Source: JAAZPG01 sp012797375 (lineage in GTDB: Bacteria > Acidobacteriota > Aminicenantia > Aminicenantales > UBA4085). From it: a stretch of 23,603 nt of DNA. The stretch is from NCBI GenBank assembly GCA_937868205.1, contig CALMMC010000128.1, forward strand, positions 1 to 23,603, given 5' to 3'. A program made the position numbers and the translations under genes. Below the pieces are notes generated by a model. It was given only the letters and a program-made list of their open reading frames with translations. It was not told the origin of the DNA and ran no database searches. Below, one piece after another: positions 1 to 6,241 of the stretch (position 1 is its first letter; the number at the start of each line of letters is the position of its first letter).

Positions 1-1043
1 GGCAGGGTGGATTCGATGAACGAAGGCGGCTGGAGCGAATAGGCCTGTGGGTTGCGGGCCGCGGTGCGGATGTCGCCGGCCAGCAAGTCGGCCAGCGGGG
101 GCGTTCCGCTTTTTTCTTCCCAGGCGGGAAACAGGGCGCCGGGCGGAGGGAGAAGTCCCCAGGCCCGGTGAAAGCCGCGGTAATAAAATCCCCAATCGCC
201 CAACCCTTCCTGAAGAAACGCCGGGATCTTCCGGTACCCGGCGAAAAAGGCCTTGCGCAGGTCGGCCTCGCCCTCGAGCGGGCGGGCGGTCAGGGCCGCC
301 GTGTCGAATGTGGACAGGAGGACGACGGCGTGGGCGGCCTCGTGTTCGAGAACGGTCAGGGAGAGGGCGTTGAGGTAGAGGACGTCGACGGTGAAGGTCA
401 GCCGGCCGGTCTTGTCGGCGATCGTCGCCCCCAGGATCGCGCTTCCCTGGCTCTCCTTCCGAACCCGGGCGAGGCCTTCCTCCTTCCGCGAAGCATAGAG
501 CCGGACCGGGATCATCCCCGTCGCCCCGGGGGCGGGCGGCTGGAGGATTTCGCGGGCGGCCTTGAAGCGCGGGCCCAGGCCGAGGGCTCCGGCGACTTCT
601 TCCGCCGAGGCGGCCAGCTCCCGGGCGATGATCTCCCGATCCCGGTCCGCCCGGCTTCCCGGGTGGACGAAAACGAGGAACGGCCCGGCCGGGAAGGAAT
701 CCCATTTCGTCACATCGCCGTCGGCCGGTTTCGACTCGTAGAAGGCGAACATGTCGGCCCCCAGGTCGAGCAGGTCCTTCCCGGCCAGGGATTCCAGGTT
801 CCCCAGGAAATCGGCCTTCGTTTTCGAACCGTAAAGGGTCGCGATGTCTTTCGGGGACAGCGCCGATTCGACGTAATCGAGGAGAAGCGGCGTCAGGACG
901 GGGAAAAGCGGAGCCGGGCCGGCGCCCGCCTGGAGCCGGGCCATCAGCTCCTCCCTGACCGGGGCGCCCGTCTGCGCCGCGGCGATCGCGGTCCCGGCAA
1001 CCGCGAGGAAAAGCCCCGCCGAGCGAACCCATCCGCTTTTCAT
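1..1043 (-). CDS. Secreted HExxH (gluzincin-like) metallopeptidase, C-terminus missing
   Basis: An open reading frame runs from an ATG at 1043 to the window edge: 347 residues without a stop, with the C-terminus cut off. Residues 1-23 look like a signal peptide (Lys-Ser start, hydrophobic LFLAVAGTAIAAA), so the protein is probably exported. HEAAH at residues 234-238 is a zinc-binding HExxH motif. About 40 residues later, PAFLQEGLGDW (274-284) resembles the P-x-W-L-x-E-G-L-A-E-Y segment of peptidase-MA-like gluzincins, in which the Glu (here E279) is the third zinc ligand. The first 230 residues match nothing I recognise. There is no Shine-Dalgarno sequence before the ATG, and a promoter places the likely transcript start at the ATG itself. 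The substrate is unknown. The metallopeptidase call rests on these two motifs only. Confidence 0.72.
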   Translation of the reverse strand, partial: MKSGWVRSAGLFLAVAGTAIAAAQTGAPVREELMARLQAGAGPAPLFPVLTPLLLDYVESALSPKDIATLYGSKTKADFLGNLESLAGKDLLDLGADMFAFYESKPADGDVTKWDSFPAGPFLVFVHPGSRADRDREIIARELAASAEEVAGALGLGPRFKAAREILQPPAPGATGMIPVRLYASRKEEGLARVRKESQGSAILGATIADKTGRLTFTVDVLYLNALSLTVLEHEAAHAVVLLSTFDTAALTARPLEGEADLRKAFFAGYRKIPAFLQEGLGDWGFYYRGFHRAWGLLPPPGALFPAWEEKSGTPPLADLLAGDIRTAARNPQAYSLQPPSFIESTL

Positions 1044-1049
1044 GTTCCC

Positions 1050-1078
1050 ACTGTATCCTCCGGTCCCGGGCATGTCAA
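1050..1078 (-). promoter_or_regulatory. Sigma-70-type promoter for the metallopeptidase gene
   Basis: Read on the minus strand, TTGACA (1073-1078) is followed by a 17-nt spacer and TACAGT (1050-1055). The -10 box ends only 6 nt before the ATG at 1043, so transcription would start at or next to the start codon and the mRNA would be leaderless. Confidence 0.6.
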
Positions 1079-1452
1079 TGCGTCGGGCCGACCCCGTTGA
1101 GCGGCGGCGCATCCCTCTCGTTCCGGCGATCTCCCCGAAGCTTGAGCCGGGAGAAAACCCGCCGGGACCTTCCCCCCGGCCCGGATTTCCCGCTCCGTTT
1201 TTCGGCCGTATTCCATCCGCGCTGATCGACCGGTCCTCTTCCTTTCGACGAGGTTCCGTTCCTTGCGTTCCCGAGGATCATCTCCTGCTCGGGAAGCCGG
1301 TTCCGAAAACGGAGCCGCCTCCCTTTTCCAATGGCTTCGCCCTCTCCCGGCCCCGGCTTCCAGGGGCATGCGGCCGCCTCCCAAAGAAATTCCGAAATGA
1401 ATTCATCCGCGGACGCGCCTGCCCGGGGATCCCCGGCCTGAGGAACCGGCGA
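1079..1452. other. Intergenic stretch without a recognisable gene
   Basis: These roughly 370 bases separate the divergent metallopeptidase gene and pyrK. Open frames here (for example 1042-1494 on the plus strand) are Pro/Arg-rich, have no family resemblance and look like GC-rich shadows. I see no tRNA, intrinsic terminator or clear repeat. Confidence 0.5.
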
Positions 1453-1481
1453 TTGACCGCACCCGGACGTTCTGATATTTT
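1453..1481 (+). promoter_or_regulatory. Promoter of the pyrKDF cluster
   Basis: TTGACC (1453-1458), a 17-nt spacer and TATTTT (1476-1481). The pyrK ATG is at 1491, so the predicted leader is only about 3 nt. There is no room for a pyrimidine attenuator or PyrR-type leader upstream of this start. Confidence 0.5.
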
Positions 1482-1490
1482 GTCTCCGGC

Positions 1491-2282
1491 ATGAGGCGTG
1501 AACCCGCGGCCCGCATCATCGGAAAACGGAGCTGGGGGGATTTTCATCTTCTGCGCCTCGAATCCCCGGATTTGGCCGCCGGGGCTTCCCCCGGGCGATT
1601 CCTCATGATCCGGACCTCCGACGGCTTCGACCCTCTTCTCCGCCGGCCGCTCAGCCTCCACGACGCCGGCGACGTCTGGATCGAGCTTTTTTTCCGGGTT
1701 GCCGGACGCGGAACCGCCCTCCTGGCCAAAAAAAAAGAAGGCGAAACCCTCGATTGCCTGGGTCCCCTGGGACGGGGATTCCGGATGGACGGCTTCGGGG
1801 CCGGCCGAACCGCCTGGCTCATCGGCGGGGGCCGGGGCGTCGCCCCGCTCTATTACCTGGCCCGGACCTTGATTTCGCGGGGAGCGGGGGTTCGGGTCTT
1901 CTACGGCGGAAAAACTTCGGCCGAAATCCCCCTCCGGGAGAAATTCGAATCCGCCGGAATCCCCCTCGACTGCGCGACCGACGACGGATCGTTCGGCTTC
2001 GCCGGCTTCGTCACCGCGCTTTTGGAGCGGGCTCTCGAAGGCGGCCGCCCCGACGGGCTGTTCGCCTGCGGACCCGACGCGATGATGAAGCGGACCGGGC
2101 GGATGGCTCTCGGGCTCGGTCTTCCCGCCCAGTTGTCGCTGGAAGCGGTCATGGGCTGCGGATTCGGGGCCTGCTGGGGCTGCGTCCACCGCATCAAGAA
2201 GGATGACGGCGGACAATGGCGCAAGATCTGCGAGGACGGCCCGGTCTTCGGAGCGGACGAGATCCTCTGGGAGGAAGCCTGA
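1491..2282 (+). CDS. pyrK: Dihydroorotate dehydrogenase B, electron-transfer subunit
   Basis: This is the flavin/iron-sulfur subunit that passes electrons from class 1B dihydroorotate dehydrogenase to NAD+ in pyrimidine synthesis, in the cytoplasm. It has 263 residues, usual for the family. The N-terminal half is a ferredoxin-reductase FAD domain with RRPLS at residues 51-55. The NAD-binding half has GGGRGVAP (112-119) and FACGP (191-195). The C-terminus has the 2Fe-2S cysteines C223, C228, C231 and C247 (C-x4-C-x2-C-x15-C), which is diagnostic for PyrK. pyrD begins 3 nt after the stop, so the two subunits are co-transcribed. The ATG at 1491 lacks a Shine-Dalgarno sequence; a promoter ending 9 nt upstream suggests a nearly leaderless transcript. 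Confidence 0.95.
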   Translation: MRREPAARIIGKRSWGDFHLLRLESPDLAAGASPGRFLMIRTSDGFDPLLRRPLSLHDAGDVWIELFFRVAGRGTALLAKKKEGETLDCLGPLGRGFRMDGFGAGRTAWLIGGGRGVAPLYYLARTLISRGAGVRVFYGGKTSAEIPLREKFESAGIPLDCATDDGSFGFAGFVTALLERALEGGRPDGLFACGPDAMMKRTGRMALGLGLPAQLSLEAVMGCGFGACWGCVHRIKKDDGGQWRKICEDGPVFGADEILWEEA

Positions 2283-2284
2283 TC

Positions 2285-3202
2285 ATGGCCGATCTCAGCA
2301 CCGACCTCGGCTTCCTCCGGCTTCGGAACCCCGTGCTCACGGCCTCGGGGACGTTCGGTTACGGGACGGAATTCCTGCCCTTCCTGGATCTTGCGGCCGT
2401 CGGCGGAATCGTCGTCAAGGGGCTTTATTTCGGGCCGCGGGAAGGCAATCCCCCGCCGCGTCTGGTCGAGACCGCTTCGGGCCTGATCAACGCCATCGGC
2501 TTGCAGGGCGTTGGAGTCGAACGGTTCGCCGCCGACGTCCTGCCCGAGCTGCGCCGCCGCGACACCGCGGTCATCGTCAATGTCTGCGGGTCCGGCGACG
2601 AGGAGTATTACCGGGTCATCGAGTTTCTCGACGGCCACGAGGGGATCGCCGCCTACGAGCTGAACATTTCCTGCCCCAACGTCAAGCGGAACGGGGCTTG
2701 TCCGGCCATGGATCCCCGGGCGACCCGCGAGATCGTCGCCGGGGCCAAGCGGCGCAGTCGCCGGCCGGTGATCGCCAAGCTGTCCCCCAACGTAACCGAC
2801 ATCGCCTCCATCGCCCGGGCGGCCGAGGACGGCGGGGCGGACGGCATCTCCCTGATCAACACCCTCCTGGCCATGGCCGTGGACCTGGACACCCGGAAGC
2901 CGAAGCTGGGCAACGTTCTCGGCGGGCTGAGCGGTCCGGCGATCAAACCGGTCGCCCTCCGCATGACCTATCAAGCCGCCAGGGCGGTAAAAATACCGGT
3001 CATCGGGATGGGCGGCATCTGCACCGGCCGCGACGCCCTGGAGTTCATGCTGGTTGGGGCCCGGGCCGTCCAGGTCGGAACGGCGAATTTCGTCGATCCG
3101 GCGTCCGCCGCCCGGATCGTCCGCGAAATCGGGGACTATTGCGACGCCCGAGGCCTGGCCCGGGCCGCGGACATCGTCGGGACGCTCAAGACCGGCCTCT
3201 GA
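2285..3202 (+). CDS. pyrD: Dihydroorotate dehydrogenase, class 1B catalytic subunit
   Basis: It oxidises dihydroorotate to orotate with FMN, paired with PyrK. It has 305 residues in a TIM barrel. NPVLTASGTFGYG (15-27) is the FMN-binding start, NISCPNVK (127-134) carries the active-site cysteine of class 1 enzymes (C130), and GGLSGPAIKP (213-222) and GMGGI (241-245) bind FMN phosphate. The pyrK partner directly upstream supports class 1B rather than quinone-linked class 2. The frame is open back to an ATG at 2216 inside pyrK, but I chose 2285 because a strong GGAGGA (2270-2275) sits 9 nt before it and the family N-terminus begins here. The gene follows pyrK by 2 nt and pyrF lies 114 nt downstream. 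Confidence 0.95.
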   Translation: MADLSTDLGFLRLRNPVLTASGTFGYGTEFLPFLDLAAVGGIVVKGLYFGPREGNPPPRLVETASGLINAIGLQGVGVERFAADVLPELRRRDTAVIVNVCGSGDEEYYRVIEFLDGHEGIAAYELNISCPNVKRNGACPAMDPRATREIVAGAKRRSRRPVIAKLSPNVTDIASIARAAEDGGADGISLINTLLAMAVDLDTRKPKLGNVLGGLSGPAIKPVALRMTYQAARAVKIPVIGMGGICTGRDALEFMLVGARAVQVGTANFVDPASAARIVREIGDYCDARGLARAADIVGTLKTGL

Positions 3203-3277
3203 GCCCGGTCTTTTCACAGAAATCCGACCGCCCCGGCGCAATTCATCTCCCGATGGATTCCCCGGACGCGGAACGGA

Positions 3278-3283
3278 TATAAT
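3278..3283 (+). promoter_or_regulatory. -10 box upstream of pyrF
   Basis: A perfect TATAAT sits 33 nt before the pyrF ATG in the pyrD-pyrF gap. The -35 region (about 3254-3260) is a poor match to TTGACA, so this may be a weak internal promoter, with pyrF also read from upstream. Confidence 0.4.
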
Positions 3284-3316
3284 AGCCGGGCGAAAACGAC
3301 TCCGAGGAGATTCCCC

Positions 3317-4045
3317 ATGACCCCAGCCCTCGCCCCGTCTCAACGCATCATCACCGCCCTGGACGTGGAAAACAAGGCCCAGGCCCTGGCTCTCGTTGAT
3401 CAATTGGGACAAGCCTCCCTGTTCAAGATCGGACTGGAGCTTTTCACCGCCGAAGGGCCGGCTCTTCTCCGGGAGATCCAGGCGCTGGGCAAGGGCATCT
3501 TTCTCGATCTCAAGCTTCACGACATCCCCAACACCGTCGGGGAGGCGGCCCGGATCGGCGTCCGCAACGGCGCCCGGATGATGACGATTCACGCCTCGGG
3601 AGGCAAATCGATGATGGCCCGGGCCGCGGAAACGGCGGTCGAGGAAGCGGACAAGCGGGGATTTCCCCGACCGGTTCTTCTGGGCGTGACGATTCTGACC
3701 AGCCTGCAAAACGAGGACCTGGCCTCCGTCGGCATGGCACCGGACACGTCGGCCCAGGTTCTCCGCCTGGCCGCCCTGGCCAGGGCCGCGGGGCTCTCCG
3801 GGGTCGTCTGTTCGGCCAAGGAAATCGAGATCGTCCGGAAGGAAACCGGACCGGAATTTCTGATCGTCACACCGGGCATCCGCCCGGCCGGCGCCTCCGC
3901 TCAGGATCAGAAACGGGTGATGACGCCGGCCGAAGCGGTGGCCCGCGGGTCGGATTATCTTGTCATCGGGAGGCCGATCACACAGGCGGCCTCTCCGGCC
4001 GCGGCGTTCGCGGCCATCGTCCGTGAGCTCGAAGCCGGCTTATAA
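3317..4045 (+). CDS. pyrF: Orotidine 5'-phosphate decarboxylase
   Basis: It decarboxylates OMP to UMP, the last step of de novo UMP synthesis. It has 242 residues, typical of the bacterial short form. The catalytic Asp-Lys-Asp array is seen in DLKLHDIPNT (residues 64-73). The phosphate-binding segments VTPGIRP (around 188) and VIGRPIT (around 216) are intact. GAGGAG (3304-3309) lies 7 nt before the ATG at 3317, fixing the start. The stop TAA (4043-4045) is part of the palindrome TTATAA, which also gives the stop of the convergent membrane-protein gene, so the two coding regions overlap by 6 nt with no space for a terminator between them. Confidence 0.96.
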   Translation: MTPALAPSQRIITALDVENKAQALALVDQLGQASLFKIGLELFTAEGPALLREIQALGKGIFLDLKLHDIPNTVGEAARIGVRNGARMMTIHASGGKSMMARAAETAVEEADKRGFPRPVLLGVTILTSLQNEDLASVGMAPDTSAQVLRLAALARAAGLSGVVCSAKEIEIVRKETGPEFLIVTPGIRPAGASAQDQKRVMTPAEAVARGSDYLVIGRPITQAASPAAAFAAIVRELEAGL

Positions 4046-4633
4046 AGCCGGGGCCGCCCCCAAGGCGAACACGCTGCCGATGATCAGGCCGATAACGAGC
4101 CAGAGGACGACCATGACCACCAAGCTGACGAGAAAATAAGACATGACTTTTTCTTTGGGCGTCTCCATCATCGGCGCTTGGAATCCGAGGTAAAGGATAT
4201 ACAAGCCGTAGAGACCGGCCAGGCCGACAAGGATGCTGAGCGCGGGGATGATGTACAACACGCCCGCGATCCAGGACGGAGTCAGGGCATATACGGCGAG
4301 CTTCATCGCCGCTTCCATGTTCTGTTTCGAAGCAAAGGACGGCGCCAGGGCGTTGATGATCAACCCGGCCACATACGCAGCCGCCGCGGTCAGAACAAAC
4401 GTCAGGAGAGCCCGGACGATCGCCGTCCCGAACGGAAGGCGGAGATTCCCGAAAAAGGGCACTCGGACTCCGATCAGGCCGTAACCGATAAACTGGGCTG
4501 CGGCGGGAATCGCGGCCAGGGGGATGACATATTGCAGGAAGAGGGTTTTGACGGGCGTCGATTCGCCCTGAATTTTAATCCACTCCTCCTTGGGTTTAAG
4601 ACAAATGCCTTGCACTCGTGCCATCAGGTTCAT
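4040..4633 (-). CDS. YIP1-family-like integral membrane protein
   Basis: The 197-residue protein has a short polar N-terminus followed by about five hydrophobic segments (roughly residues 30-53, 70-94, 113-133, 134-150 and 167-192). The pattern, including the N-terminal segment KPKEEWIKI followed by several Ala/Leu/Gly-rich helices, resembles bacterial members of the YIP1 family, whose role is poorly known. No catalytic motif is visible. The start is well supported: AAGGAGGAG (4636-4644) lies just before the ATG at 4633, and a consensus promoter lies about 35 nt further up. It is the last of a minus-strand run after two tRNA genes, but has its own promoter. The family assignment is by overall pattern, not a signature residue. 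Confidence 0.7.
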   Translation of the reverse strand: MNLMARVQGICLKPKEEWIKIQGESTPVKTLFLQYVIPLAAIPAAAQFIGYGLIGVRVPFFGNLRLPFGTAIVRALLTFVLTAAAAYVAGLIINALAPSFASKQNMEAAMKLAVYALTPSWIAGVLYIIPALSILVGLAGLYGLYILYLGFQAPMMETPKEKVMSYFLVSLVVMVVLWLVIGLIIGSVFALGAAPAL

Positions 4634-4665
4634 GACTCCTCCTTTCCGTTCAGATCGCGGAATCC

Positions 4666-4694
4666 ATCATATGCAGATCGGCAGATGGTGTCAA
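4666..4694 (-). promoter_or_regulatory. Consensus promoter of the YIP1-like gene
   Basis: On the minus strand TTGACA (4689-4694), 17-nt spacer, TATGAT (4666-4671). It lies between tRNA-Cys and the gene, with a predicted leader of about 27 nt that contains the Shine-Dalgarno sequence. Confidence 0.75.
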
Positions 4695-4715
4695 TGGAAA
4701 AGGAGCGGGAAAGAA

Positions 4716-4787
4716 AGGCGCGGGCCGGATTCGAACCGGCGAATCGAGGTTTTGCAGACCTCTCCCTTGCCACTTGGGTACCGCGCC
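4716..4787 (-). tRNA. tRNA-Cys (anticodon GCA)
   Basis: The minus strand folds as a 72-nt cloverleaf. The acceptor arms are GGCGCGG (4781-4787) and CCGCGCC (4717-4723), with a T discriminator at 4716. The anticodon stem GAGGT/ACCTC encloses the loop CTGCAAA, giving anticodon GCA. The T arm GCCGG-TTCGAAT-CCGGC is intact. The following three bases read TTC, so the 3' CCA is not encoded and must be added after transcription. Confidence 0.96.
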
Positions 4788-4814
4788 GTTGTCACGAGGC
4801 CCGGTAACGGCGGA

Positions 4815-4889
4815 TGGAGCGGGCGATGGGACTTGAACCCACGGCCTTCTGCATGGCAAGCAGACGTTCTACCACTGAACTACGCCCGC
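4815..4889 (-). tRNA. tRNA-Gly (anticodon GCC)
   Basis: Minus-strand cloverleaf with acceptor arms GCGGGCG (4883-4889) and CGCCCGC (4819-4825). The anticodon stem TCTGC/GCAGA encloses TTGCCAT, giving anticodon GCC. The T arm TGGG-TTCAAGT-CCCA is intact. Discriminator T is at 4818 and CCA (4815-4817) is encoded, unlike in the neighbouring tRNA-Cys 27 nt away. The two are probably one transcript. Confidence 0.96.
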
Positions 4890-4934
4890 GCAACGTCGGT
4901 TTCCCGGCGAGGAAAAGCCGGGCAACACGGCGAT

Positions 4935-4963
4935 AAACTAACAGAAACTCGAAAACCTGTCAA
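4935..4963 (-). promoter_or_regulatory. Promoter of the tRNA-Gly/tRNA-Cys unit
   Basis: On the minus strand TTGACA (4958-4963), 17-nt spacer, TAGTTT (4935-4940), about 45 nt before tRNA-Gly. The -35 box contains the TGA stop codon (4960-4962) of the secreted-protein gene upstream. A 6-bp hairpin (CCCGGC/GCCGGG, 8-nt loop) lies between the promoter and the tRNA. Confidence 0.6.
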
Positions 4964-5754
4964 TCGGGCTTCGGCTGGACGAGATCGCCGCTCAGGATCG
5001 AATCCTTGGAATTGAGGATCTTGAGCGTCGCCCACCGGGGCCCCGTCCAAACGACGACGGAGTTGCCGATCGGCCGCGGCGTTTTATCCGCTTCCTCCCG
5101 GTAGAACGTCATCTGCCTGCCGGGAGCGAGTCCCTGGTCCGTTCCGATGTCGACCAGCACCCAGTGTCCCCGAGCGACGATATCCGACCAGCCGCTTTCG
5201 ATGAAGACGACCCGGCCGGCCGGAACGCCCTCCTCCCGGAAGGGAATGTCGTAGCTCGATTCCGCTCCCGTCAGGATGTCCCCCTTGATGTAGGGAACGA
5301 GGAGCAATCCGGTCGTGACCGCTCCGCAGGACTTGACGACTTCCATCACCGCCCGACCGGCCTCCATCCGAAGAACCCGCGCCCGGCCGCGCAGGAAGAC
5401 GGCGTTTCCGAGCGGGCCGGAGGTTCTTTCCCCCCGGACTTTCGGTCCCCACTCCAGAATGGACCATAGGGATCCCTCGGCGAAGGATTCAACGCCGGGA
5501 ACCGGATCGACGAGGAATTGATCCCCGTCGGCCAGCAGCGTCCGCTCGCCGCCCTGGAGGGGAACAGAGATCCGGAGCTGCGGGGCCGTTTCCATGATAA
5601 AGGGGGAACAATCCAAATCCACCGGACTGATCAGCTTGGGGACCGCCGCGTTTTTCTCGAGGACGTCCTGGGCCGGCCCAAGCCCGGGTCCGGCGATCCC
5701 CCCGATAAAAATTCCAACCGCGGCCGCCGCCGTGAATCGATGAAATCGCATCAT
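4960..5754 (-). CDS. Secreted protein of unknown function with FlgT-C-like C-terminus
   Basis: A 264-residue protein. The N-terminus MMRFHRFTAAAAVGIFIGGIAG is a signal peptide, so it is probably periplasmic or surface-located. The C-terminal 110 residues (about 150-264) contain DIGTDQGLAPGRQMTFYRE, then PRPIGNSVVVW and a closing DSILSGDLVQPK. This is the beta-barrel style seen in FlgT C-terminal-like and LysM-associated domains, where 'G-x-x-x-G-L-x-P-G-x-x-x-x-x-Y-R' and a final 'G-D-x-V' recur. I see no catalytic motif and no flagellar genes nearby, so a flagellar role is not implied. The open frame extends up to 5886, but that would overrun the promoter at 5797-5825. I chose the ATG at 5754, just before the signal peptide; the Shine-Dalgarno sequence is weak. 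Confidence 0.7.
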   Translation of the reverse strand: MMRFHRFTAAAAVGIFIGGIAGPGLGPAQDVLEKNAAVPKLISPVDLDCSPFIMETAPQLRISVPLQGGERTLLADGDQFLVDPVPGVESFAEGSLWSILEWGPKVRGERTSGPLGNAVFLRGRARVLRMEAGRAVMEVVKSCGAVTTGLLLVPYIKGDILTGAESSYDIPFREEGVPAGRVVFIESGWSDIVARGHWVLVDIGTDQGLAPGRQMTFYREEADKTPRPIGNSVVVWTGPRWATLKILNSKDSILSGDLVQPKPD

Positions 5755-5796
5755 GATCCGACCTTTCCGGGCTCGCGCCCCTGTCAACTTATCTTC

Positions 5797-5825
5797 ATTA
5801 TAACGGCGGCTTTTGGGGCTGTCAA
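5797..5825 (-). promoter_or_regulatory. Perfect-consensus promoter of the secreted-protein gene
   Basis: On the minus strand TTGACA (5820-5825), exactly 17 nt, TATAAT (5797-5802): a full match to the sigma-70 consensus. It is divergent from the HU promoter, whose -35 begins 28 nt away. Confidence 0.85.
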
Positions 5826-5852
5826 CGCGCCCCGGCGGACTTTCGGAATCGC

Positions 5853-5882
5853 TTGACAATCCGGCATTTCCGTGCGTATGAT
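5853..5882 (+). promoter_or_regulatory. Promoter of the HU gene
   Basis: TTGACA (5853-5858), 18-nt spacer, TATGAT (5877-5882). The leader of about 28 nt carries the AGGAGGT ribosome site of the HU gene. Confidence 0.75.
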
Positions 5883-5916
5883 TCAATCAACGGAAAGCAA
5901 GAGAGGAGGTGCCCCT

Positions 5917-6186
5917 ATGGGCAAGAAGGAAATCTTGGCCCGGATGTCCCGCGACGGGGGGATCACCCTGGCCCAGGCTCAGAAAGCATTTGCTTCACTC
6001 CTCCGAGGGATGCGGGATTCTCTGAAAGAGGGGAAAAAGATCAATCTTTCCGGTTTTGGGAGCTTCGAGGTCAAGGTCCGCGAAGCCCGCAAGGGACGGA
6101 ACCCGAAAACCGGGACGACGATCCAGATTCCCCAAAAAAAGAGAATCAAGTTCAATCCGAGCCGCTCATTCAAGAACACCCTCTGA
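5917..6186 (+). CDS. HU-family DNA-binding protein
   Basis: An 89-residue HU/IHF-family nucleoid protein (HU is normally about 90). Landmarks are the helical N-terminus MGKKEILARMSRDGGITLAQA, GFGSF (46-50) and RNPKTG (61-66) at the base of the DNA-binding arm, and the basic C-terminus KKRIKFNPSRSFK. It would bind and bend DNA as a dimer in the nucleoid. The start is set by AGGAGGT (5904-5910) 6 nt before the ATG at 5917; the frame upstream of this lies within the promoter. Subtype (HU versus IHF) cannot be settled from the sequence alone, so no symbol is given. It has its own strong promoter, and ddl follows after 55 nt. Confidence 0.94.
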   Translation: MGKKEILARMSRDGGITLAQAQKAFASLLRGMRDSLKEGKKINLSGFGSFEVKVREARKGRNPKTGTTIQIPQKKRIKFNPSRSFKNTL

Positions 6187-6197
6187 ATCCCGCCTCG

Positions 6198-6226
6198 TAG
6201 ACAAACGCCTCGCTTTTTTTTAAGAT
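6198..6226 (+). promoter_or_regulatory. Possible promoter of ddl
   Basis: TAGACA (6198-6203), 17-nt spacer that includes a T-tract, TAAGAT (6221-6226), 15 nt before the ddl ATG. Both boxes deviate from consensus. Read-through from the HU promoter is the alternative, since no terminator hairpin is visible in the gap. Confidence 0.35.
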
Positions 6227-6241
6227 GGGGGCGGACTGCCC

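Noticed and set aside
168..1100. 310-codon plus-strand open frame at the left end
   Set aside because: The opposite strand encodes a protein with signal peptide, HExxH motif and its own promoter; the plus-strand frame has no such features.
1459..1490. Pyrimidine attenuator or PyrR-binding leader before pyrK
   Set aside because: The promoter sits within 10 nt of the start codon, so no leader exists to fold.
2216..2284. Upstream extension of pyrD to an ATG inside pyrK
   Set aside because: The extra 23 residues are not family-like, and GGAGGA sits at ideal spacing before the ATG at 2285.
1901..3709. 602-codon minus-strand open frame across pyrK, pyrD and pyrF
   Set aside because: It is fully antisense to three clear pyrimidine genes, Gly/Arg/Asp-rich without family resemblance, and typical of shadow frames in GC-rich DNA.
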